A stretch of DNA of 23,625 nt from CAZGNZ01 sp964527215 (GTDB taxonomy: Bacteria; Fidelibacterota; Marinisomatia; SCGC-AAA003-L08; JACNLC01): contig CAZGNZ010000048.1 of assembly GCA_964527215.1 (NCBI GenBank), positions 1-23,625 of the forward strand, given 5' to 3'. Both the position numbers and the translations under genes were made by a program. Shown piece by piece: positions 18,638 to 23,625 of this stretch. Within the stretch, counting starts at the first letter, position 1, and each line of letters starts with the position of its first letter. The notes beneath the pieces were generated by a model. That model made no database searches and was not told the origin of the DNA. It was given only the letters and a program-made list of their open reading frames with translations.

Positions 18638-19125
18638 GAAGGCTGATATTATTCCGACACGGTAAGGCGGAAGGCTTTGGAAAAGCAGAATCGGATTTTC
18701 ACAGGGAGTTAACCGAAAAGGGTGTTGAGAAATCCCGGCGGGTTGCCCAGTTTCTGAAAGAAAAGGGAATCGTACCGAATCTTCTGATTTCAAGTCCCGC
18801 CCTGCGTGCAGGCGCAACCGCCCGGGCAGCCCTCGATGCCTATGGAACCACAATCCGTCTCGAATACCAGCCCGCCATATATTACGAGAACGATGTTTCA
18901 GGACTCCAGAAAATCGTGAGGGATATTTCTGCGGATACAGAAACCGCCATGATGTTTGGTCACAACCCGGGATTTTCCGAGTACGCCGAATTTCTGTTGG
19001 ACGAATTTCGAATAGATATTCCCAAATCGGGAGCGGCAGTGATTGAGATTCAAAAACCCTGGAAAGATGTTGATCGGGGTTCCGGAAAACTGATTATGTA
19101 TGAATCTCCAAAATCGGTACCGTAA
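18634..19125 (+). CDS. SixA-like histidine phosphatase
   Basis: Member of the histidine phosphatase (RHG) superfamily, SixA branch. The 163-residue protein carries FRHGKAE (7-13), where His9 would take the phosphate, SSPALRAGATA (53-63), a second arginine-containing motif, and FGHNPGFSEY (108-117) with the second catalytic His. SixA in Escherichia coli removes phosphate from a phosphohistidine on a phosphotransfer protein. In this operon there is no such partner, so a phospho-metabolite or phosphohistidine on PPK1 itself is conceivable. The ATG overlaps the Nudix stop by four bases. It is the last gene of the operon; no terminator hairpin was seen in the 62 bases before the convergent gene ends. 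Confidence 0.92.
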   Translation: MRRLILFRHGKAEGFGKAESDFHRELTEKGVEKSRRVAQFLKEKGIVPNLLISSPALRAGATARAALDAYGTTIRLEYQPAIYYENDVSGLQKIVRDISADTETAMMFGHNPGFSEYAEFLLDEFRIDIPKSGAAVIEIQKPWKDVDRGSGKLIMYESPKSVP

Positions 19126-19187
19126 TCAGTATATCCAACCGTCTCCCCCGTACGTTGCCGCGCAGGCTGTTCAGTATTCTCGACGGA

Positions 19188-20408
19188 TCAGGTTCCAATA
19201 ATGATGTTAACCACCAGGACCACATCCAGTACATTGATTTCCCCGTCGCCATTTAAATCAGCCGCCCATTGCTCCCAGGGTGAAGGCTGAGTGATTCCCA
19301 CCACAATGTTTACCATCGTGACAATATCCAGAACATCGATCTGACCATCCTGGTTCACATCTCCCTGTGAGTCAGGCGGGGCTGTTATCCAGTTGAGACA
19401 GTTGGACAGATAAGTGTGGTTCTGCTGCTGGTCAGACAAGAAGTGAAGATCATTGATCCCGATAAACCGGCCCAGACCGGCGGTACGCGCAACCGCAATC
19501 GGCGGCATGCTTCCCGGCGGGTACAGAGGGGTACATTCCATTTGACTTTCCGCAGTAATGACAGGAAAACTGTTTTCATCATTTGGAACTGAAACCGCAG
19601 ATGCACCCGAGAACAGCAGTGTGGTCACGTTTTCAAACAGCGTCTGAGCGACTTCATTGTCCGGCGGGCTGTGGACGGCAATGGCATTTCCGCCGTTTTC
19701 ATCAACGATCTGGCATTCATCATGAAATGTGAACCCGAGGAAATCCATGGAACGGCTGTTTAACTCAGACAGCCCGCTCAGGGAATATAAATCCAGCTCC
19801 GGTTCGCGGATCAGGAAAACACTTCCACCGCTCTCCATGTACGATACCAGCTGAACCTGTTCAAATTCCGAGAACGGCAGAGTATGGCCGTCAGCGAAGG
19901 CGGTCTGGTTATCAAGCATGATAAACAGTCCGTCGAATTCGCTGAGTGCGTTTTCGGTAAAGTAATGCGGTCCGGTTCCGGTCACATAGTCCAGATATAC
20001 ATCCGAATCCGGCATATAATAGATTATCCATTGACCGGGCATTGGGTTTTCGATATATGTGTGGCCGCTGAACAGCTGATCATATATCGTCCCGTCCGGT
20101 GCTTCAAAGGCAATGTACGGGTAAATCTCCGGTTGAAAGTTGGTGCATTCACTTCGGAAATACAGCACTTCAGATCCCTGCGGCACCTGAATCACGATGG
20201 GATCGAAATCCATGTGGTAGGCACCCTGGGACAGGATATTGTCAATGGGGAAATCCAGTACCGTCAGATTGGTGAACTCATGGCTGGGGAATGACGTCCA
20301 CAGATTGACATCCATTCTTGAGGTCCATCCGTGTATTCCGTCAACCAGAAAATCGGCTGGCAGCAACAGGCCCGGGACAAGTAAAAGGCAGAATAGGTTT
20401 TTTTTCAT
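19188..20408 (-). CDS. Secreted GATase-like domain protein with C-terminal dockerin
   Basis: A 406-residue exported protein of unknown function. The frame is open back to an ATG at 20435, but the ATG at 20408 (MKKNLFCLLL) has AGGAG six bases upstream and starts a clean signal peptide. Residues about 20-150 are beta-rich. Residues 157-345 resemble a glutamine-amidotransferase-like fold of the DUF4350/GldG kind: FDGLFIML (158-165), VSYMESGGSVFLI (188-200) and a closing GLGRFIGIND (311-320). No catalytic Cys triad is apparent, so it may bind rather than catalyse. At 349-405 are two dockerin repeats, GDVNQDGQIDVLDI and ADLNGDGEINVLDV, close relatives of those in the C25 and GH53 proteins. A 14-bp palindrome lies just upstream. 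It is convergent with the polyP operon and seems monocistronic. Confidence 0.8.
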   Translation of the reverse strand: MKKNLFCLLLVPGLLLPADFLVDGIHGWTSRMDVNLWTSFPSHEFTNLTVLDFPIDNILSQGAYHMDFDPIVIQVPQGSEVLYFRSECTNFQPEIYPYIAFEAPDGTIYDQLFSGHTYIENPMPGQWIIYYMPDSDVYLDYVTGTGPHYFTENALSEFDGLFIMLDNQTAFADGHTLPFSEFEQVQLVSYMESGGSVFLIREPELDLYSLSGLSELNSRSMDFLGFTFHDECQIVDENGGNAIAVHSPPDNEVAQTLFENVTTLLFSGASAVSVPNDENSFPVITAESQMECTPLYPPGSMPPIAVARTAGLGRFIGINDLHFLSDQQQNHTYLSNCLNWITAPPDSQGDVNQDGQIDVLDIVTMVNIVVGITQPSPWEQWAADLNGDGEINVLDVVLVVNIIIGT

Positions 20409-20430
20409 GGCGTGCTCCTGGTGAGATAGT

Positions 20431-20444
20431 GACACTGCAGTGTC
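20431..20444. promoter_or_regulatory. Perfect 14-bp palindrome upstream of the dockerin protein gene
   Basis: GACACTGCAGTGTC is self-complementary without a spacer and lies 22 bases upstream of the chosen ATG, in the probable leader or promoter. It may be an operator for a dimeric repressor. A chance occurrence cannot be ruled out. Confidence 0.35.
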
Positions 20445-20602
20445 CTGAAAAGTGATGGGAAATTAGCGCATTTCAGCTACTGTCTGCCAGGGCTTTTGTA
20501 TGTGGGTTTTTCTTCGACCGGACAGGAGAACCGCCCCGGATTTTTGCACGAACCGAAGAAGGGCGCTGCTGGATTACGGAGTTGGAAGTCGGGGAATAGA
20601 TA

Positions 20603-21376
20603 TCAGCGGCCGGACTGAAGATTATCCTTCGCCCTGGCCCGGCTCAGACCTTCGTCCCGGGGAATACCCTGATTCAGGCGGATCATTTCCGGGTGATCAT
20701 CAAGCCATTTCAGTACATCGCGGGTCCTGAAGATGGATTCAGGCTGGTACAGGCCGTTGTAAACCGCCTGCATGAATTGATAGTCAATTTCATGGTCCAT
20801 GGTCCAGCGGTGATGCAGCAGTCCGTTCAGCGGAGCATATTCTCCCAGTTTGAATTTTTCAGGATGATCGGTGATATATGGGAAAATATGTTCCCGCTCG
20901 CGTATTTGATCAGCATGCTGCCAGGCATCGGCCAATGCAGGGAAACGGTAAACTGTGGTGTCAAGTCCAACAGGAAATTCACCGGCCAGACAGCAGAAAT
21001 CAAACCCGCCCTGCAGATGTTTCTGTATCACGCCGTCCACCAGTTCGGGATCCGTGAGGGGACAGTCAGCCATGATTCGGACAACATGATCAGCCCTGTA
21101 CTGCACTGCCGCATGGTAAAACCGGTCCAGAGGATCCGGCTCGCTTCCGCGGAAAACCGGGACTTCCAGCCTTTGAAACAGATCAGCAATGGGGTCATCC
21201 TGGGGCTGATCGGATGTGGCGATTACAATCCGGTCGATTGTACTGCAGTGACGAATTCGCTCCAGGACATGCTGCATGACCGGTTTTCCGGCCAGCGGCA
21301 GCAAAACTTTTCCGGGAAGCCGTGAAGAGCCCAGACGACCCTGCAGCAGTGCGACGACATTTTCCTTTTCAGGCAC
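20603..21376 (-). CDS. SpsF-like nucleotidyltransferase (cytidylyltransferase family)
   Basis: Nucleotidyltransferase of the SpsF / acylneuraminate cytidylyltransferase type, which activates sugars for surface glycans. The glycan product here is unknown. Residues 12-24 (QGRLGSSRLPGKV) are the nucleotide-binding signature, usually QARMGSTRLPGKV in relatives. ADCPLTDPELVD (103-114) is the metal-binding motif, and RWTMDHEIDY in the C-terminal half is typical of SpsF. The frame is open to 21646, but the 90 extra residues look non-coding, and homologues begin just before VVALLQ. A GTG at 21374-21376 has AGGA five bases upstream, giving a 257-residue protein of normal length. It stands alone; no sialic-, legionaminic- or pseudaminic-acid synthesis genes are in the window. 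Confidence 0.9.
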   Translation of the reverse strand: MPEKENVVALLQGRLGSSRLPGKVLLPLAGKPVMQHVLERIRHCSTIDRIVIATSDQPQDDPIADLFQRLEVPVFRGSEPDPLDRFYHAAVQYRADHVVRIMADCPLTDPELVDGVIQKHLQGGFDFCCLAGEFPVGLDTTVYRFPALADAWQHADQIREREHIFPYITDHPEKFKLGEYAPLNGLLHHRWTMDHEIDYQFMQAVYNGLYQPESIFRTRDVLKWLDDHPEMIRLNQGIPRDEGLSRARAKDNLQSGR

Positions 21377-21690
21377 TTGTTTCCTTTGATTTTCCGATGA
21401 AACGCAGCAATTCCAACAGCCAAAATTGAAAAACAGGAACCGGAGTATCATAGGGAAAAGACACTCAGTGAATATTTTTCTTCTGCAGGAGGGAATACTT
21501 GAGTCGCATTCAATCATTCGCATCCTCAGGGTGCTGCAGTGACCGGAAAAATACACGGACATACACTGTGTTTGAAAAACTGCTTGGCAGTCATGATGCG
21601 GCTGTTGTAATATACGATGTAACGTAAAGGTTACATAATATAACATATGAGTTACATAATGAGAAGTGCAGGTATCAGGATTAACGGTTT
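21377..21690. other. Divergent spacer between the SpsF-like and XRE genes
   Basis: The spacer holds both divergent promoters. Its right half is AT-rich and contains the tandem operator at 21617-21657. The left half (21377-21600) is the unlikely N-terminal extension frame of the SpsF-like gene and shows no other feature. No confident -35/-10 pair could be chosen. Confidence 0.5.
21617..21657. promoter_or_regulatory. Tandem operator: two inverted repeats 21 bp apart
   Basis: Site 1 is ATGTAAC-N6-GTTACAT (21617-21636), a perfect 7-bp dyad. Site 2 is ATATAAC-N6-GTTACAT (21638-21657), with one mismatch and the same six-base spacer. Both right arms continue as GTTACATAAT. The start-to-start distance is 21 bp, two helical turns, so two dimers would bind on the same face of the DNA. 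The pair ends 33 bases before the XRE regulator gene, which suggests negative autoregulation by that protein. Confidence 0.7.
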
Positions 21691-21909
21691 ATGGAAAAAA
21701 GCAAACTGAAAAATGAAATCAGGGTGTTTCGGGCAAAGACAGGTATTTCACAGAAAGAACTGGCGGAAGCGGTGGGCGTAACCCGGAAAACCATTAACAC
21801 AATTGAAACCGGAAAGTTTGTACCGTCCACGGTCTTGTCACTGAAAATTGCCCGGCATTTTAACGTTTCAGTGGAAGCGGTATTCAAATTATCTGAGGAG
21901 GAAAAATGA
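21691..21909 (+). CDS. XRE family transcriptional regulator (small, HTH only)
   Basis: A 72-residue DNA-binding protein made almost only of a Cro/CI-type helix-turn-helix. The HTH spans about 18-42 (GISQKELAEAVGVTRKTINTIETGK), followed by FVPSTVLSLKIARHF, the usual helix 4-5 region. There is no sensor domain, as in other short XRE regulators that control adjacent membrane-protein genes. The stop overlaps the ATG of the next gene by four bases (ATGA). The tandem dyad upstream is the obvious target. Confidence 0.93.
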   Translation: MEKSKLKNEIRVFRAKTGISQKELAEAVGVTRKTINTIETGKFVPSTVLSLKIARHFNVSVEAVFKLSEEEK

Positions 21910-22529
21910 ACATCGAACAGATGTCCAGTCGTAAAGCGAATCTGGAATGGGGTACATTTCTGCTAATGTTGATATGGATTTTCTCCAGAATAATGTATCA
22001 TCTGGAAATAGAGGGATTCGGGTTTGTTCGCTATTTGACCCAGTTAACTGTGACAATTATGGCGGTTTTTCTGGTCATACAATACTGGGCGCTGACGCAG
22101 CTGCATTCGGATGAATTCGAGGTGCACATAAAACACCTGGCATACAGATTCAGCTGGATGGTGACACTGCTGACGGCAATGATTCTGTACATCCTGTCAG
22201 ACAAACAGTTGATATCTTCCGGGCTGGCAATTGAGCTCATCGTATGGACAGGGTACATTTCCTTTCTCCTGGTCCGCAAATTTCTGGAGTGGGAACTAAA
22301 CCGGTATCTGAGTGCCCGAATGCAGAAAACGCTTGTGATACTGGGCATATTGTCTGCCGCAGTGATTCTTGGGTTTACATTCGGTTACTCCACACCGGTC
22401 CTCAAGGGAAACGAGCTGGAAGAGTTATCTGGATGGTATTATGCTTCCTCTGGGGTGATTGTCGTGATGTCGGTGCTTGGTTTGATTCAATTCAGGAATC
22501 AGTTCATAAAAGAAAAGGATAAGTCATGA
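21906..22529 (+). CDS. Six-TM membrane protein of unknown function
   Basis: The 207-residue protein has six predicted membrane segments at about 14-32, 44-64, 80-97, 103-123, 141-160 and 177-195, joined by short charged loops, with a basic C-terminal tail. I do not recognise the family. It overlaps the XRE gene before it and the small membrane protein after it by four bases each, so the three are translated together. Likely inner membrane. Small XRE regulators followed by such membrane proteins are a recurring arrangement, usually without a known substrate. Confidence 0.75.
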   Translation: MNIEQMSSRKANLEWGTFLLMLIWIFSRIMYHLEIEGFGFVRYLTQLTVTIMAVFLVIQYWALTQLHSDEFEVHIKHLAYRFSWMVTLLTAMILYILSDKQLISSGLAIELIVWTGYISFLLVRKFLEWELNRYLSARMQKTLVILGILSAAVILGFTFGYSTPVLKGNELEELSGWYYASSGVIVVMSVLGLIQFRNQFIKEKDKS

Positions 22530-22813
22530 GCAATGTTAAACCGTTGAATAATGCCGTGGAAGCAGATGAGCGCAGTAAATCATTTTTGAAGTGGATGGCA
22601 ATAGTGCTGCTGGGTATTCTGACCATTGTGGGAATTTATAAGTTAATTACCGGTGGTGAATCCCCGTATCTTATGTTCTCCATCGCCATGGTGATGTGCA
22701 GCTCTGCGTTTCGTGACACCCGTCTGTTCAGAAAGTACCGCGCACTGCCGATTCTGGCAGTTTGCGGAGCGGTTGGATTCCTGCTGGTTGAAATCTGGCT
22801 GGCTGCTTTCTGA
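22526..22813 (+). CDS. Small three-TM membrane protein of unknown function
   Basis: The 95-residue protein has a hydrophilic N-terminus of about 20 residues and hydrophobic segments at about 21-41, 47-62 and 73-93. The ATG overlaps the preceding stop (ATGA), so it is the third member of the XRE operon. It is not recognised as a known family. It could be a partner subunit of the six-TM protein. Confidence 0.7.
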   Translation: MSNVKPLNNAVEADERSKSFLKWMAIVLLGILTIVGIYKLITGGESPYLMFSIAMVMCSSAFRDTRLFRKYRALPILAVCGAVGFLLVEIWLAAF

Positions 22814-22920
22814 TTTGAAAATGCCGGTGTGAATGAATTCTACGGATTGCCTGTTTTTCCGGGGGATCCGTCCTGTTGTCTGTAAACTCGGGATAACTAC
22901 GAAGAAACCAAGAAAGTAAA

Positions 22921-23535
22921 ATGGAACAGCTGAAAATAATACCAACCACCGAAAATGATTACACATCCACTGAAAATATAACCCGCGAAGCATTCTGGAA
23001 TCTCTTCGAATCAGGCTGTGATGAACACTTGATTCTGCACAATCTTCGGAAATCCGATAGTTGGATCCCGTCTCTGGATTTGACTGCCTTTTCCGGATTG
23101 AGGGTGGCCGGGCATGTTATCTCCACGCAGGCCCGGGTGGAGAATCCAGAAGGAAAAGAAATTCCACTGCTATGTCTGGGACCGGTTTCCGTGCTGCCGG
23201 AATACCAGGGCCGGGGAATCGGAAGTGAACTGATTAGACATTCCATTTCTGAATCCCGCAGTCAGGGATTCATCGGAATCATCCTGTTTGGCCATCCCGG
23301 TTACTATCACAGATTCGGATTCCGGAACGCAGAGCACTTCGGGATAACGACGAAGGATGGACATAATTTTGACGCATTTATGGCTTTGGAACTGCAGAAA
23401 AACGCACTGGACAAGGTGTCCGGAAAATTTTATGAAGATCCTGCATTTATCGTGAGTAAGGATGAACTGGAAGTTTTTGACAGGCAGTTCCCGGCAAAGG
23501 AAAAGGGAAAGCCCAAAATAAAACTCGATGAATAA
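22921..23535 (+). CDS. GNAT family N-acetyltransferase (YhbS-like)
   Basis: Acetyl-CoA-dependent acetyltransferase of the GNAT superfamily. Motif A is VSVLPEYQGRGIGSELI (89-105), with the QGRGIG loop that binds the acetyl-CoA pyrophosphate. GHPGYYHRFGF (124-134) is the typical motif of the YhbS-like subgroup. Length is 204 residues; the C-terminal 40 residues are charged and specific to this protein. The substrate is unknown. It follows the XRE operon by 107 bases and has a weak purine-rich ribosome binding site, so it may have its own promoter. No terminator was seen in the last 90 bases. Confidence 0.9.
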   Translation: MEQLKIIPTTENDYTSTENITREAFWNLFESGCDEHLILHNLRKSDSWIPSLDLTAFSGLRVAGHVISTQARVENPEGKEIPLLCLGPVSVLPEYQGRGIGSELIRHSISESRSQGFIGIILFGHPGYYHRFGFRNAEHFGITTKDGHNFDAFMALELQKNALDKVSGKFYEDPAFIVSKDELEVFDRQFPAKEKGKPKIKLDE

Positions 23536-23625
23536 GCTTTATTCGATCTGACAGTAACCATATATTACTAACTAACATTTCTCAGTTCAAATCTGCAAAA
23601 GCGGGTTCACAAAGATTTTCATTTT

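Noticed and set aside
20409..20435. Earlier ATG for the GATase-like dockerin protein
   Set aside because: It would add nine polar residues in front of a clean signal peptide, and the AGGAG site serves the ATG at 20408.
21377..21646. 90-residue N-terminal extension of the SpsF-like protein
   Set aside because: Cys- and Phe-rich and unlike any homologue. SpsF proteins begin right before the VVALLQ strand, where a GTG with a ribosome binding site is present.
22842..22871. ACGGAT/ATCCGT repeat between the three-TM and GNAT genes as a terminator
   Set aside because: The 18-base loop and absent T-run make it weak evidence.
23530..23544. GAATAA-GCT-TTATTC palindrome at the end of the GNAT gene
   Set aside because: Short and AT-rich, overlapping the stop codon, with no T-tract; probably chance.

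Overview
The window looks like a chromosomal segment of an uncultured, free-living bacterium, probably from the FCB-like or neighbouring candidate phyla (Neomarinimicrobiota, KSB1, Calditrichota and similar). This placement is inferred, not proven. It rests on moderate GC content, a gingipain-like C25 peptidase, three secreted proteins that end in type I dockerin-like modules, and large multi-domain glycoside hydrolases. No tRNA, rRNA, CRISPR array, insertion sequence or phage gene was recognised.

Region 1 (about 1-12972) is secreted polymer breakdown. It holds a secreted glycoside hydrolase family 2 (GH2)-like protein (minus), a GH38 alpha-mannosidase-like enzyme without signal peptide (plus), a large C25 peptidase-like protein with a C-terminal dockerin (minus), and a secreted GH53 endo-beta-1,4-galactanase with a C-terminal dockerin (plus). 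The GH53 reading frame is interrupted by one in-frame TGA at a position that is normally glycine. The GH2 protein has Asn where the family acid/base Glu is expected. The C25 protein has Tyr where gingipains carry the catalytic His.

Region 2 (about 12984-19125) is a compact polyphosphate module. A two-domain PPK2-type polyphosphate:AMP phosphotransferase (pap, minus) is divergent from a four-gene overlapping operon (plus): polyphosphate kinase ppk1, a CHAD-domain protein, a Nudix hydrolase and a SixA-like histidine phosphatase. The 660-base divergent spacer holds two adjacent palindromes that may be operators. The combination of polyP synthesis, a polyP-binding domain, and Nudix and RHG phosphatases recalls the toolkit of eukaryotic inositol-pyrophosphate/polyP metabolism. 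It is the most system-like part of the window.

Region 3 (about 19188-23535) is mixed. It holds a secreted dockerin protein with a GATase-like domain (minus), an SpsF-like nucleotidyltransferase for surface-glycan sugars (minus, GTG start), and a translationally coupled operon of an XRE regulator, a six-TM protein and a three-TM protein. A GNAT acetyltransferase follows. Upstream of the XRE gene are two tandem copies of the inverted repeat ATGTAAC-N6-GTTACAT, exactly 21 bp apart, which form a strong autoregulatory operator candidate.
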